Shown: piece by piece, positions 30,458 through 42,389 of the stretch | Layout: each line of letters begins with the position of its first letter | Numbering within the stretch: position 1 is the first letter of the stretch | NCBI RefSeq assembly: GCF_025244905.1 | Contig: NZ_CP104285.1 | Coordinates: forward strand, 4,340,001-4,404,000 | DNA: 64,000 bases | Direction of reading: 5' to 3' | Origin: Enterobacter mori | GTDB taxonomy: Bacteria; Pseudomonadota; Gammaproteobacteria; Enterobacterales; Enterobacteriaceae | The notes under the pieces: generated by a model | The model's input: the letters and a program-made list of their open reading frames with translations, nothing else | Told to the model about the DNA's origin: nothing | The model's database searches: none | Program-made: the position numbers and the translations under genes

Positions 30458-33010
30458 GTGAAGTTCGTAAAGTATTTATTGATCCTTGCAGTCTGTTGCA
30501 TTCTGCTGGGAGCAGGCTCGATTTATGGTTTGTACAAATATATTGAGCCGCAGCTACCTGATGTCGCCACGCTTCGTGATGTGCGGCTCCAGATCCCAAT
30601 GCAGGTCTATAGCGCCGATGGCGAGCTCATGGCGCAATATGGCGAAAAACGCCGTATCCCGCTGACCTTGAAACAAATTCCTCCCGTGATGGTGAACGCT
30701 TTTATCGCCACCGAGGACAGCCGTTTTTACGAGCACCACGGCGTCGATCCGGTGGGGATTTTCCGCGCCGCCAGCATTGCGTTGTTCTCCGGTCATGCCT
30801 CTCAGGGGGCCAGTACCATTACGCAGCAGCTGGCGCGTAACTTCTTCCTCAGCCCTGAAAAAACGCTGACGCGTAAGATCAAAGAGGTGTTCCTCGCGAT
30901 CCGCATCGAGCAGTTGCTGAGCAAAGACGAGATCCTTGAGCTTTACCTCAACAAGATTTATCTCGGTTACCGCGCCTATGGCGTTGGCGCTGCTGCGCAG
31001 GTGTACTTCGGTAAGCCGGTAGAACAACTCACGCTGAGCGAAATGGCGACCATCGCCGGTCTGCCAAAAGCGCCCTCCACGTTCAACCCGCTCTACTCCA
31101 TGGACCGTGCAACTGCGCGTCGTAACGTGGTGCTGTCGCGTATGTTGAGCGAAGGCTACATCAGCCAGGCCGAGTACGACCAGGCACGCAGCGATGTTAT
31201 CGACGCCAACTACCATGCGCCGGAAATCGCCTTCTCCTCACCGTATCTCACCGAGATGGTTCGTCAGGAGATGGTGAACCGCTATGGCGAGAAGGCCTAT
31301 GAAGACGGCTATCGCGTATACACCACGGTGACCCGCAAAGTTCAGCAGGCGGCACAGCAGGCAGTGCGTAACAACGTGATGGATTACGACATGCGCCACG
31401 GCTACCGCGGCCCGTCGAACGTGTTGTGGAAAGTGGGCGAAAGCGCATGGGACAGCAAGAAAATCACCGACTCGCTGAAAACACTGCCAACCTATGGCCC
31501 GCTGCTGCCAGCCGTCGTTACGCAGGCCGATCCGCAGGAAGCCATCGCACTGCTGGCAGACGGCACTTCCGTCTCGCTGCGTATGGATGGGATCCGCTGG
31601 GCCCGTCCGTATCGCTCTGACACGCTGCAAGGCCCGACGCCGCGCAAAGTGACGGACGCGGTGCAGACGGGTCAGCAAATCTGGGTTCGCCCGGTGGGCG
31701 ATGCGTGGTGGCTGGCACAGGTGCCAGACGTTAACTCCGCGCTCGTCTCCATTAATCCGCAAAACGGTGCGGTGATGGCGCTGGTCGGCGGGTTTGATTT
31801 CAACCAGAGCAAATTTAACCGTGCCACTCAGGCGCTGCGTCAGGTTGGCTCTAACATCAAGCCGTTCCTCTACACTGCCGCGATGGATAAAGGGCTGACG
31901 CTCGCCAGTATTCTCAACGACGTACCGATTTCCCGCTGGGATGCCGGTGCGGGTTCTGACTGGCAGCCGAAGAACTCCCCACCGCAATATGCAGGCCCAA
32001 TCCGTCTTCGTCAGGGTCTGGGACAGTCGAAAAACGTGGTGATGGTTCGCGCCATGCGCGCCATGGGCGTCGACTATGCGGCAGAGTATCTGCAGCGCTT
32101 CGGCTTCCCGGCGCAGAATATCGTCCATACCGAATCGCTGGCGCTCGGCTCCGCGTCCTTTACGCCGCTTCAGGTTGCGCGCGGTTATGCGGTAATGACA
32201 AACGGTGGATTCCTGATTGATCCGTATTTCATCAGTAAAATTGAGAATGATCAGGGCGGCGTGCTGTTCGAGGCGAAACCGAAAATCGCCTGTGCAGAGT
32301 GCGATATTCCGGTCATTTACGGCGATACGCAGAAGTCCAACGTACTTGAAAACAAAGACATGGAAGATGTCGCCATTTCTCAGGAACAGCAGAATTCAGC
32401 GGTACCACAGCCTCAGCTGGAGCAGGCTAACCAGGCGCTGGTTGCCCAGACCGGTGCGCAGGAGTATGCCCCACACGTGATCAACACGCCGCTGTCGTTC
32501 CTGATTAAGAGCGCGCTGAATACCAATATCTTTGGTGAACCGGGCTGGCAAGGCACCGGCTGGCGTGCCGGACGTGATTTGCAGCGCCGCGACATCGGCG
32601 GAAAAACGGGGACCACTAACAGCTCGAAAGATGCATGGTTCTCCGGTTACGGACCGGGTGTGGTCACCTCTGTCTGGATCGGCTTTGACGATCACCGTCG
32701 CGATTTGGGTCGTACCACGGCCTCCGGCGCGATCAAAGATCAGATCTCCGGTTACGAAGGCGGCGCGAAGAGTGCGCAACCGGCGTGGGATGCCTACATG
32801 AAATCCGTTCTGGAAGGCGTGCCGGAGCAGCCGCTAACGCCTCCGCCGGGCATTGTGACGGTCAACATTGACCGCAACACCGGGCAGCTCGCCAATGGCG
32901 GTAACAGTCGTGAAGAGTATTTCATCGAAGGCACGCAGCCAACCAGGCAGGCAGTGCATGAGGTGGGAACAGAAATTATCGATAACGGCGAAACGCACGA
33001 GCTGTTTTAA
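30458..33010 (+). CDS. mrcA: Penicillin-binding protein 1A
   Basis: This 850-residue class A PBP polymerises and cross-links peptidoglycan. An N-terminal membrane anchor (about 4-25) precedes the glycosyltransferase domain, with the catalytic glutamate in ATEDSRFYEHHG and a second motif GASTITQQLARNFF. An OB-like insert follows. The transpeptidase domain has Ser465 in GSNIKPF, SKN in the middle, and KTGT from Lys716. The start is GTG at 30458 (MKFVKYLLIL), as in E. coli; another GTG lies eight codons upstream. Confidence 0.98.
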   Translation: MKFVKYLLILAVCCILLGAGSIYGLYKYIEPQLPDVATLRDVRLQIPMQVYSADGELMAQYGEKRRIPLTLKQIPPVMVNAFIATEDSRFYEHHGVDPVGIFRAASIALFSGHASQGASTITQQLARNFFLSPEKTLTRKIKEVFLAIRIEQLLSKDEILELYLNKIYLGYRAYGVGAAAQVYFGKPVEQLTLSEMATIAGLPKAPSTFNPLYSMDRATARRNVVLSRMLSEGYISQAEYDQARSDVIDANYHAPEIAFSSPYLTEMVRQEMVNRYGEKAYEDGYRVYTTVTRKVQQAAQQAVRNNVMDYDMRHGYRGPSNVLWKVGESAWDSKKITDSLKTLPTYGPLLPAVVTQADPQEAIALLADGTSVSLRMDGIRWARPYRSDTLQGPTPRKVTDAVQTGQQIWVRPVGDAWWLAQVPDVNSALVSINPQNGAVMALVGGFDFNQSKFNRATQALRQVGSNIKPFLYTAAMDKGLTLASILNDVPISRWDAGAGSDWQPKNSPPQYAGPIRLRQGLGQSKNVVMVRAMRAMGVDYAAEYLQRFGFPAQNIVHTESLALGSASFTPLQVARGYAVMTNGGFLIDPYFISKIENDQGGVLFEAKPKIACAECDIPVIYGDTQKSNVLENKDMEDVAISQEQQNSAVPQPQLEQANQALVAQTGAQEYAPHVINTPLSFLIKSALNTNIFGEPGWQGTGWRAGRDLQRRDIGGKTGTTNSSKDAWFSGYGPGVVTSVWIGFDDHRRDLGRTTASGAIKDQISGYEGGAKSAQPAWDAYMKSVLEGVPEQPLTPPPGIVTVNIDRNTGQLANGGNSREEYFIEGTQPTRQAVHEVGTEIIDNGETHELF

Positions 33011-33019
33011 GCATAAAAA

Positions 33020-33038
33020 TGCCCGGTAAAACCGGGCA
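33020..33038 (-). terminator. nudE terminator
   Basis: The stem TGCCCGG-taaaa-CCGGGCA is followed, on the minus strand, by a run of Ts (AAAAA at 33015-33019 on the plus strand). It would end nudE transcripts just past the REP element. Confidence 0.7.
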
Positions 33039-33045
33039 AAGAAAT

Positions 33046-33083
33046 GTAGGCCGGGTAAGGCGAAGCTGCCACCCGGCTTTTTT
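33046..33083 (+). repeat. REP element serving as the mrcA terminator
   Basis: A single REP unit (gtaGCCGGGTaaggcgaagctgccACCCGGC style, arms 33050-33056 and 33071-33077) is followed directly by TTTTTT. It therefore has the form of a rho-independent terminator for mrcA. It lies between convergent mrcA and nudE. Confidence 0.75.
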
Positions 33084-33088
33084 ATGGC

Positions 33089-33649
33089 CTACAGTCGCCC
33101 CTGCCCCTTCAGCCATTCGCGGACCAGGAACAGCGCGCTCACGTTGCGAGCCTCATTAAAGTCAGGGTCTTCCAGCAGATCCATCAGGTGCGCTAACGGC
33201 CAGCGAACCTGCGGCAGCGGCTCTGGCTCATCCCCTTCCAGCGATTCTGGATAGAGATCTTCCGCCACCACGATATTCATTTTGCTGGAAAAATAGGACG
33301 GTGCCATGCTCAGTTTTTTCAGGAACGACAGCTCATTCGCGCCAAAACCGACTTCTTCTTTCAGTTCACGGTTCGCGGCTTCGAAAACGGTCTCGCCCGG
33401 ATCGATCAGTCCCTTGGAGAATCCAAGCTCGTAAGATTCAGTTCCTACAGCGTATTCACGGATCAAGATCAGATGATCGTCAACGATGGGGACAATCATC
33501 ACCGCTTCACGCGAAGAGGGGCGCATACGTTCGTAAACGCGACGCACACCGTTGCTGAACTCCAGGTCCACACTTTCCACATTAAACAGGCGCGATTTAG
33601 CGACGGTTTCAACGCTCAGAATGGTGGGTTTTTGTAGTGGTTTGCTCAT
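33089..33649 (-). CDS. nudE: ADP-ribose diphosphatase NudE
   Basis: This 186-residue Nudix hydrolase acts on ADP-ribose, NADH and AP3A. The Nudix box is complete: it begins GLIDPGETVFEAANRE and ends LKEEVGF (about residues 80-102). Length equals E. coli NudE. A good promoter precedes it on the minus strand: TTGACA (33712-33717) and CATATC (33689-33694) with a 17-base spacer. Confidence 0.96.
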   Translation of the reverse strand: MSKPLQKPTILSVETVAKSRLFNVESVDLEFSNGVRRVYERMRPSSREAVMIVPIVDDHLILIREYAVGTESYELGFSKGLIDPGETVFEAANRELKEEVGFGANELSFLKKLSMAPSYFSSKMNIVVAEDLYPESLEGDEPEPLPQVRWPLAHLMDLLEDPDFNEARNVSALFLVREWLKGQGRL

Positions 33650-33970
33650 CTTGACGGGTCTTTGCTGTGTGAACTGGCGTTATTGTGCGATATGCCGCAC
33701 GGTTTGGGCAATGTCAATTGTACTTTATTTACATTTATGCAACGTAACTGGAATCAATCCTTAATTCAAAACAAATGTCAAGAGGTTGAAATGTTTCCAG
33801 GAATTTGCTGATATCGCGCCATCACAGGCTTTGCTATTATCATCGGTCACTGGGATGCGCTTCAGAATGCTCAAGTTCGACTCCATACTTGCCGATAGCC
33901 AACCACAGACTCTCATTCATGTTAAAGGTGCTACTGACTACACCTGTAAGATAAGTAAGATGGGGAAAGC
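33650..33970. promoter_or_regulatory. Divergent nudE / igaA region
   Basis: This 321-base AT-rich gap holds the nudE promoter (TTGACA-17-CATATC, minus strand, 33689-33717). For igaA, TATTAT near 33834-33839 is a possible -10 with no good -35. No conserved protein was recognised. Confidence 0.5.
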
Positions 33971-36109
33971 ATGAGCACCATTTTGATTGTTCTCGCTGCT
34001 ATGCTGGCCGCCGCGCTGGTTGCAGGGTGGGCGTACAGGCGTCGCGTACAGCGTCGATATCGACTGCCCTTTTTAAACGCTTTTGCGGGTGCGACGACAC
34101 GTAAGCTCGCGCCTGAAGAACGCAGCGCCGTTGAACACTACCTCGATAATCTGAACCGCGCCCAGCAGTCGCCGGGGCCAACGGGTGCCAGTACTGCGCC
34201 GGTCTCCCTCAATCTTAACGCACAAAGCGACACCGTGCTCTGCGTGACGCGCTCGATCACCCGTTACGGCATTACCACTGACGATCCCAACAAATGGCGT
34301 TATTACCTGGATTCTGTCGAGGTCCATCTGCCGCCATTCTGGGAACAGTACATTAATGATGAAAACAGCGTAGAGCTGATTCATACCGACTCCCTGCCGC
34401 TGGTTATCTCGCTAAACGGCCATCACCTCAATGAGTACGTGCACGAAGCGCCGCGCTTCGCGCTGGAACGCGCCAGTTCAAAGCAGGCCAGTATTCGCGG
34501 TGAAGAGACAGAGCAGATTGAACTGTTGAACATTCGTCAGGAGACGCATGAAGAGTACGCCTTAAGCCGTCCGGATGGTATTCGTGAAGCGGTGCTGATC
34601 GTTGCGGCATTCCTGCTCTTTTTCTTCTGCCTGCTCACGCCAGATGTTTTTGTTCCCTGGCTGGCTGGCGGCGCAATCCTGCTCCTGGCGGCCGGATTGT
34701 GGGGGCTGTTTGCCCCTCCGACGAAAACGTCGCTGCGTGAAATTCACTGCCTGCGTGGAACGCCAAAGCGCTGGGGTCTCTTCGGCGAAAGCGATCAGGA
34801 ACACCTCAATAATATCTCGCTCGGTATTATCGACCTTATCTATCCGCGCCACTGGCAGCCGTGGATCGCCCAGGATTTAGGGCATAAAACCGATATCGAT
34901 ATCTACCTCGACCGCCATGTGGTGCGTCAGGGTCGTTATCTGTCCCTGCACGATGAAGTGAAAAACTTCCCGCTTCAGCACTGGCTTCGCAGCACGGTCA
35001 TTGCTGGCGGCGCAGCGCTGGTCTTTGCGATGCTGCTACTTTTCGTGCCGCTGGATATGCCCATTAAGTTCACCCTGTCATGGATTAAAGGGGCGCAAAC
35101 GGTTGAAGCCACCAGCGTGAAGCAACTGGAAGACGCCGGCATACGCGTGGGGGATACGCTGCGTCTGCAAGGGACCGGAATGTGTAACATCCATGCGCCC
35201 GGCGCATGGAGCACACGTCAAAGCTCGCCGTTTATGCCGTTTGATTGTTCGCAAATTATCTGGAACGATGCGCCTCCGCTGCCGCTGCCTGAATCCGACG
35301 TCGTGAATAAAGCCACGGCGCTCACCGAGACGGTCAGCCGCCAGCTGCATCCAAAACCGGATGACGATTCGCGCGTTAGCCCTGCCCTGCGCTCGGCAAT
35401 TCAGAAATCTGGCATGGTACTGCTGGACGACTTTGGTGAAATCGTCCTGAAAACAGAGGACCTGTGTTCTGCCCAGGACGAGTGCGTGCGGCTTAAAAAT
35501 GCACTGGTGAATCTCGGGAACAGCAAGGACTGGGATGCACTGGTGAAACGCGCCGAAGCAGGACGCCTGGACGGTGTCAACGTGCTGCTGCGTCCGGTCA
35601 GCGCCGAATCTCTGGATAACCTCGTCGCCACCTCCACCGCGCCGTTTGTGATGCGCGAAACCACCCGAGCAGCCCAGGCGTTAAACAGCCCGGCACCGGG
35701 CGGCTTTGTGATTGTCAGCGATGAAGGGAGCGATCTGGTTGATCAGCCTTATCCGCAAGTTGCGTTATATGACTACCCGGCTCAGGAGCAGTGGGGAGAG
35801 TTCCAGCGCCTTGCTCAGATGCTGATGCAAACGCCGTTCAGTGCGGAAGGGATCGTCACACGTATCTTCACAGACGCCAATGGCACACGCCATGTCGACC
35901 TACACCGGATGCCGGATAGCGCAGGATTGTGGCGTTATATCGGTACATCCCTGCTGATGATGGCGATGCTGGCATGCATTTTCTGGAACGGCTTTATGGC
36001 CTTGCGCCGCTATCAACGTTCGCGCACCCGGCTTGCTGAGATTCAGCAGTATTACGATAATTGCCTCAATCCTAAGCTCATCTCATCCTCTGAGAGCCTG
36101 ATCGGATAA
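33971..36109 (+). CDS. igaA: Rcs phosphorelay attenuator IgaA
   Basis: This 712-residue inner-membrane protein (YrfF/UmoB family) restrains the Rcs envelope-stress phosphorelay. It has an N-terminal membrane helix (about 2-22), two central helices near 205-255, another near 338-360, a long periplasmic domain with conserved CNIHAPGAW and FDCSQIIW cysteines, and a final helix near 655-675. Sequence follows E. coli YrfF end to end. In Salmonella it is essential unless Rcs is inactive. Confidence 0.96.
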   Translation: MSTILIVLAAMLAAALVAGWAYRRRVQRRYRLPFLNAFAGATTRKLAPEERSAVEHYLDNLNRAQQSPGPTGASTAPVSLNLNAQSDTVLCVTRSITRYGITTDDPNKWRYYLDSVEVHLPPFWEQYINDENSVELIHTDSLPLVISLNGHHLNEYVHEAPRFALERASSKQASIRGEETEQIELLNIRQETHEEYALSRPDGIREAVLIVAAFLLFFFCLLTPDVFVPWLAGGAILLLAAGLWGLFAPPTKTSLREIHCLRGTPKRWGLFGESDQEHLNNISLGIIDLIYPRHWQPWIAQDLGHKTDIDIYLDRHVVRQGRYLSLHDEVKNFPLQHWLRSTVIAGGAALVFAMLLLFVPLDMPIKFTLSWIKGAQTVEATSVKQLEDAGIRVGDTLRLQGTGMCNIHAPGAWSTRQSSPFMPFDCSQIIWNDAPPLPLPESDVVNKATALTETVSRQLHPKPDDDSRVSPALRSAIQKSGMVLLDDFGEIVLKTEDLCSAQDECVRLKNALVNLGNSKDWDALVKRAEAGRLDGVNVLLRPVSAESLDNLVATSTAPFVMRETTRAAQALNSPAPGGFVIVSDEGSDLVDQPYPQVALYDYPAQEQWGEFQRLAQMLMQTPFSAEGIVTRIFTDANGTRHVDLHRMPDSAGLWRYIGTSLLMMAMLACIFWNGFMALRRYQRSRTRLAEIQQYYDNCLNPKLISSSESLIG

Positions 36110-36173
36110 CGTCACTGCGCGGCAAGTTGTGCTACCCTGTCGCGCACGTTTCTTCTGGCTGGAGTTCCCCTAA

Positions 36174-36857
36174 ATGCATCTTGATATTGCCTGGCAGGAG
36201 GTCGATACCGTCCTGCTGGATATGGACGGCACGCTGCTCGATCTCGCCTTTGATAACTTTTTCTGGCAAAAGCTGGTGCCGGAAACCTATGGCGAGCAGC
36301 AGGGTATCTCTCCGGCAGAAGCGCAGGAATTCATTCGTTCGCAATATAGCGCCGTGCAGCATACGCTAAACTGGTACTGTCTGGACTACTGGAGCGAGCG
36401 CCTCGGTTTGGATATTTGTGCCATGACCACCGCCCAGGGACCACGCGCCGTGCTGCGCGACGATACGGTGCCGTTCCTGGATGCCCTGAAAGCCAGCGGC
36501 AAGCGCCGTATTTTGCTGACTAACGCGCATCCTCATAATCTGGCCGTGAAGCTGGAGCATACGGGTCTGGCGTCACACCTTGATTTATTACTTTCCACCC
36601 ACACATTTGGTTATCCGAAAGAGGATCAGCGGTTGTGGCATGCGGTGGCGGAAGAGACCGGTTTGCAGCCGGAACGTACGCTGTTTATTGATGACAGCGA
36701 GCCGATTCTGGATGCCGCCGCGACGTTTGGCATTCGCTATTGTCTGGGCGTGACCAATCCTGATTCCGGACTGGCTGAAAAAAGCTACCTGCGGCATCCG
36801 GGGCTGAACGACTATCGCCGGATGATCCCCTCACTCACCGTGAAGGAGACGCCATGA
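36174..36857 (+). CDS. yrfG: GMP/IMP nucleotidase YrfG
   Basis: This 227-residue HAD-like phosphatase dephosphorylates purine nucleotides (GMP and IMP in E. coli). HAD motif I is LLDMDGTLLDLAF near residues 14-26, motif II is ILLTNAHPHN, and motif IV is LFIDDSEPILDAA. The start at 36174 (MHLDIAWQEV) fits the family. Its stop overlaps the hslR start by four bases. Confidence 0.95.
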   Translation: MHLDIAWQEVDTVLLDMDGTLLDLAFDNFFWQKLVPETYGEQQGISPAEAQEFIRSQYSAVQHTLNWYCLDYWSERLGLDICAMTTAQGPRAVLRDDTVPFLDALKASGKRRILLTNAHPHNLAVKLEHTGLASHLDLLLSTHTFGYPKEDQRLWHAVAEETGLQPERTLFIDDSEPILDAAATFGIRYCLGVTNPDSGLAEKSYLRHPGLNDYRRMIPSLTVKETP

Positions 36858-37255
36858 AAGAAAAACCCTCTGATGGGGTAAGACTGGATAAATGGCTATG
36901 GGCGGCCCGGTTTTATAAAACGCGTGCCCTTGCCCGTGAAATGGTTGACGGCGGCAAAGTGCATTACAACGGTCAGCGCAGCAAGCCGAGCAAGCTGGTT
37001 GAGCTGAATGCCACCTTAACGCTGCGCCAGGGTAATGATGAAAAAACGGTAGTGATTAAAGCCATTACCGAACAGCGACGTCCCGCAACCGAAGCCACAC
37101 TGCTTTATGAAGAGACGGCTGAAAGCATTGAAAAGCGTGAGAAAACCGCGCTGGCGCGCAAAATGAACGCGCTGACGATGCCTCACCCGGACCGGCGACC
37201 GGATAAAAAAGAGCGCCGCGATCTGATGAAATTTAAACACGGTGAGACCGAGTAA
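36854..37255 (+). CDS. hslR: Ribosome-associated heat-shock protein HslR (Hsp15)
   Basis: This 133-residue S4-domain RNA-binding protein rescues stalled 50S subunits carrying nascent-chain tRNA. The S4 motif RLDKWLWAARFYKTRALAREM lies near the N-terminus (shown from residue 10), followed by a basic C-terminal tail. It overlaps yrfG by four bases and is followed after 24 bases by hslO; the pair is heat-shock regulated in E. coli. Confidence 0.96.
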   Translation: MKEKPSDGVRLDKWLWAARFYKTRALAREMVDGGKVHYNGQRSKPSKLVELNATLTLRQGNDEKTVVIKAITEQRRPATEATLLYEETAESIEKREKTALARKMNALTMPHPDRRPDKKERRDLMKFKHGETE

Positions 37256-37279
37256 CCCTCACCCGCACGAGAGATGAAA

Positions 37280-38158
37280 ATGGCCCAACACGACCAATTA
37301 CACCGCTATCTGTTTGAACAATTCGCCGTGCGCGGCGAGCTGGTCACCGTATCCGAAACCTGGAAACAGATTCTGGAAAACCACAACTACCCGCTGCCGG
37401 TGAAAACCCTGTTGGGCGAACTGCTGGTTGCCACCAGCCTGCTGACCGCCACGCTGAAATTCGCTGGCGATATCACCGTGCAGCTGCAGGGTGATGGCCC
37501 GATGACGCTGGCGGTGATCAACGGCAACAACCAGCAGCAGATGCGCGGCGTGGCGCGCGTTCAGGGCGAAGTCCCTGAAAATGCTGATCTCAAAACGCTG
37601 GTGGGCAATGGCTACCTGGTGATCACCATCTCCCCGGAGGAAGGTGAGCGCTATCAGGGCGTGGTCGGTCTGGAAGGCGACACCCTGGCAGCCTGCCTGG
37701 AAGACTACTTCATGCGTTCTGAACAGCTGCCAACGCGTCTGTTCATCCGCACCGGTGAAGTGGACGGCCAGCCTGCTGCGGGCGGTATGCTGCTGCAGGT
37801 TCTGCCTGCGCAGGATGCACAGACCAATGATTTCGAACACCTGGCGACCCTGACCGAAACCGTCAAAGCGGAAGAGCTCTTCAACCTGTCGGCGACAGAC
37901 GTGCTGTGGCGTCTGTACCACGAAGAAGAAGTCACGGTTTACGACCCGCAGGCGGTGGAGTTTAAGTGCACCTGCTCACGCGAACGCTGCGCTGGGGCAC
38001 TGAAAACCCTGCCGGATGAAGAGATCGACAGCATCATGGCAGAAGACGGTGAAATCGATATGCACTGTGACTACTGCGGTACGCACTACGTGTTCAATTC
38101 GATGGATATCGCCGAAATCCGCAATAACGCCTCCCCGGCGGACCCGCAGGTTCACTAA
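37280..38158 (+). CDS. hslO: Redox-regulated chaperone Hsp33
   Basis: This 292-residue cytosolic holdase is switched on by oxidation. Four zinc-binding cysteines are in the C-terminal CTCSRERC and HCDYCGTHY motifs (CxC and CxxC). The start is placed at the ATG at 37280 ([14 protein letters not shown]) because GAGAG lies six bases before it; the ATG two codons earlier touches that site. Length then equals E. coli Hsp33. Confidence 0.97.
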   Translation: MAQHDQLHRYLFEQFAVRGELVTVSETWKQILENHNYPLPVKTLLGELLVATSLLTATLKFAGDITVQLQGDGPMTLAVINGNNQQQMRGVARVQGEVPENADLKTLVGNGYLVITISPEEGERYQGVVGLEGDTLAACLEDYFMRSEQLPTRLFIRTGEVDGQPAAGGMLLQVLPAQDAQTNDFEHLATLTETVKAEELFNLSATDVLWRLYHEEEVTVYDPQAVEFKCTCSRERCAGALKTLPDEEIDSIMAEDGEIDMHCDYCGTHYVFNSMDIAEIRNNASPADPQVH

Positions 38159-38168
38159 ACCTCTTTCA

Positions 38169-38250
38169 CCCCTCACCCTACCCTCTCCCCACAGGGGAGA
38201 GGGTGTATGAGTTCCCTCTCCCCTGTGGGGAGAGGGTTAGGGTGAGGGGG
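38169..38250. repeat. Paired CCCTCACCC palindromic repeat after hslO
   Basis: Two inverted copies of a second repeat family: cccctcaccctaccctctccc then acaggggagaggg, 14 bases later ccctctcccctgtggggag then agggttagggtgaggggg. The two halves are near-perfect reverse complements, so the element can form one long hairpin of about 80 bases. Related copies follow pckA, yhgF, nfuA and gntT. Confidence 0.85.
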
Positions 38251-38548
38251 AAAACCTCCCCAAGCTGAATCGTTTTCATAATGTAACTCTTACGTAATTT
38301 TCCTACATGTATGCGATTACATTCACATTCTTCCGGTTAAATTCACCAGCAATTAACCTTTTAAGAACATTTTCCCCAACCAAAAAGCGATTCCTGCGAT
38401 AATCTGCCCGCCCTGTGACTGGAGTCGCAGCGTTTTCCGTTAGTAAGGGTTTTGTCCAGATACGTAAATCTATGAGCCCCGTCGCGGTTAACAACCCCAG
38501 AAAAACCCTACAATTTCAGGCAGTACATATTGGCTAAGGAGCAGTGAT
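38251..38548 (+). promoter_or_regulatory. pckA promoter region with CRP site
   Basis: TGCGA-TTACAT-TCACA at 38312-38327 is a good CRP site (one mismatch to TGTGA-N6-TCACA), 222 bases upstream of the pckA ATG. CRP control of pckA is known in E. coli. The long AT-rich leader ends with TAAGGAG before the ATG. No protein was recognised in it. Confidence 0.65.
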
Positions 38549-40165
38549 ATGCGTGTTAATGGTTTAACCCCGCAAGATCTCAAGGCTTATGGTATTCACG
38601 ACGTCCAGGAAGTGGTCTACAACCCCGATTACGATACGCTGTATCAGGAAGAGCTCAATCCAGCACTGGAAGGATACGAGCGAGGTGTGTTGACAAACCT
38701 TGGTGCTATCGCCGTCGATACCGGTATTTTTACCGGTCGTTCGCCGAAAGATAAGTATATCGTCCGAGACGAAACCACCCGCGATACGCTGTGGTGGGCT
38801 GATAAGGGCAAAGGGAAGAACGACAACAAACCGCTCTCCCCGGAGACCTGGCAGCATCTGAAAGGGCTCGTCACTCACCAACTCTCCGGCAAGCGCCTGT
38901 TCATTGTCGACGCTTTTTGCGGCGCTAACGCCGACACCCGACTTTCCGTGCGTTTCATTACCGAAGTGGCCTGGCAGGCGCATTTCGTGAAAAACATGTT
39001 TATTCGTCCGACCGACGAAGAGCTGCAGGACTTCACCCCGGATTTCATCGTGATGAACGGTGCGAAATGCACGAATCCACAGTGGAAAGAGCAGGGCCTG
39101 AACTCCGAAAACTTTGTTGCCTTCAACCTGACCGAGCGTATCCAGCTGATTGGCGGTACCTGGTACGGCGGCGAGATGAAGAAAGGCATGTTCTCGGTCA
39201 TGAACTACCTGCTTCCGCTGCGCGGTATCGCCTCCATGCACTGCTCGGCTAACGTCGGTGAAAAAGGCGACGTGGCGGTATTCTTCGGTCTTTCCGGCAC
39301 CGGGAAAACCACCCTGTCCACCGATCCAAAACGTCGTCTGATTGGTGATGACGAACACGGCTGGGATGACGACGGCGTATTCAACTTTGAAGGCGGCTGC
39401 TACGCGAAGACCATTCGCCTGTCTGAAGAGGCCGAGCCGGATATCTTCCACGCGATCCGTCGCGACGCGCTGCTGGAAAACGTCACCGTACGTGCCGACG
39501 GCTCCATCGACTTCGACGATGCGTCGAAAACGGAAAACACCCGCGTCTCTTACCCGATCTACCACATCGACAATATCGTGAAGCCGGTGTCGAAAGCGGG
39601 TCATGCCACGAAGGTGATTTTCCTGACGGCGGATGCGTTCGGCGTGCTGCCGCCGGTTTCCCGCCTGACCGCCAGCCAGACGCAGTACCACTTCCTCTCG
39701 GGCTTTACCGCCAAGCTGGCGGGTACCGAACGCGGCGTGACGGAGCCAACCCCAACCTTCTCCGCCTGCTTCGGCGCAGCCTTCCTGTCGCTGCACCCGA
39801 CGCAGTACGCTGAAGTGCTGGTAAAACGCATGCAGGCATCCGGCGCGCAGGCGTACCTGGTGAACACCGGCTGGAACGGTACCGGCAAACGTATCTCTAT
39901 CAAAGATACCCGTGCGATTATCGACGCCATTCTGGATGGTTCTCTGGACGACGCCGAAACCTTCACGCTGCCGATGTTTGACCTGGCGATCCCAACGTCG
40001 CTGCCGGGTGTGGATACGCATATCCTCGACCCACGCAACACGTACGGTTCGCCGGAGCAGTGGCGCGAGAAGGCGGAATCGCTGGCGAAGCTGTTTATCG
40101 AGAACTTCGAGAAGTATACCGATACCCCGGCGGGTGCTGCGCTGGTGAGCGCGGGACCAAGGTAA
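38549..40165 (+). CDS. pckA: Phosphoenolpyruvate carboxykinase (ATP)
   Basis: This 538-residue enzyme converts oxaloacetate and ATP to phosphoenolpyruvate, the first step of gluconeogenesis. The kinase-1a P-loop [11 protein letters not shown] and the kinase-2 motif [20 protein letters not shown] are adjacent, near residues 247-285. Catalytic metal ligands are in [17 protein letters not shown]. Length matches E. coli (540). It is followed by its own terminator and repeat elements. Confidence 0.98.
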   Translation: MRVNGLTPQDLKAYGIHDVQEVVYNPDYDTLYQEELNPALEGYERGVLTNLGAIAVDTGIFTGRSPKDKYIVRDETTRDTLWWADKGKGKNDNKPLSPETWQHLKGLVTHQLSGKRLFIVDAFCGANADTRLSVRFITEVAWQAHFVKNMFIRPTDEELQDFTPDFIVMNGAKCTNPQWKEQGLNSENFVAFNLTERIQLIGGTWYGGEMKKGMFSVMNYLLPLRGIASMHCSANVGEKGDVAVFFGLSGTGKTTLSTDPKRRLIGDDEHGWDDDGVFNFEGGCYAKTIRLSEEAEPDIFHAIRRDALLENVTVRADGSIDFDDASKTENTRVSYPIYHIDNIVKPVSKAGHATKVIFLTADAFGVLPPVSRLTASQTQYHFLSGFTAKLAGTERGVTEPTPTFSACFGAAFLSLHPTQYAEVLVKRMQASGAQAYLVNTGWNGTGKRISIKDTRAIIDAILDGSLDDAETFTLPMFDLAIPTSLPGVDTHILDPRNTYGSPEQWREKAESLAKLFIENFEKYTDTPAGAALVSAGPR

Positions 40166-40170
40166 AAGCA

Positions 40171-40196
40171 AAAAGGCAACGCAAGTTGCCTTTTTT
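40171..40196 (+). terminator. pckA rho-independent terminator
   Basis: AAAAGGCAAC-gcaa-GTTGCCTTTTTT, a 10-bp stem with GCAA tetraloop and T run, starts six bases after the pckA stop. Confidence 0.92.
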
Positions 40197-40204
40197 AATG
40201 TTTT

Positions 40205-40240
40205 CTCCCTCTCCCCGTGGGAGAGGGCCCGGGGTGAGGG
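40205..40240. repeat. CCCTCACCC-family palindromic repeat (single) after pckA
   Basis: ctccctctccccgtgggag then agggcccggggtgaggg is one unit of the second repeat family, in the pckA-envZ gap just before a REP unit. Confidence 0.75.
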
Positions 40241-40263
40241 CATCAGACCGCAGAGACCGCATT

Positions 40264-40297
40264 TTGCCGGGTGGCGGCTTCGCCTTACCCGACCTAC
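40264..40297. repeat. REP unit between pckA and envZ
   Basis: ttGCCGGGTggcggcttcgcc then ttACCCGacctac: a single REP palindrome adjoining a bidirectional terminator. Confidence 0.8.
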
Positions 40298-40326
40298 AAA
40301 AAAGGGTGGCTAGTGCCACCCTTTTT

Positions 40327-40327
<1 letters not shown>
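40298..40327. terminator. Bidirectional terminator at the envZ 3' end
   Basis: AAAAAAGGGTGGC-tagt-GCCACCCTTTTTT has a 7-bp GC stem with A and T flanks on both sides, so it can act on either strand. On the minus strand it ends the ompR-envZ transcript. Confidence 0.85.

Positions 40328-42389
<2,062 letters not shown>

Noticed and set aside
33786..33974. Possible 62-codon gene overlapping the igaA start (ATGA)
   Set aside because: TTG start without ribosome site, no recognised homologue, and the region looks like the igaA promoter. The ATGA overlap is the only point in favour.
38169..38250. CRISPR-like repeat
   Set aside because: Only two inverted copies per locus, no regular spacers and no cas genes; it is a dispersed palindromic repeat.
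38564..40243. Long open frame opposite pckA
   Set aside because: Antisense shadow; pckA on the plus strand has complete active-site motifs.
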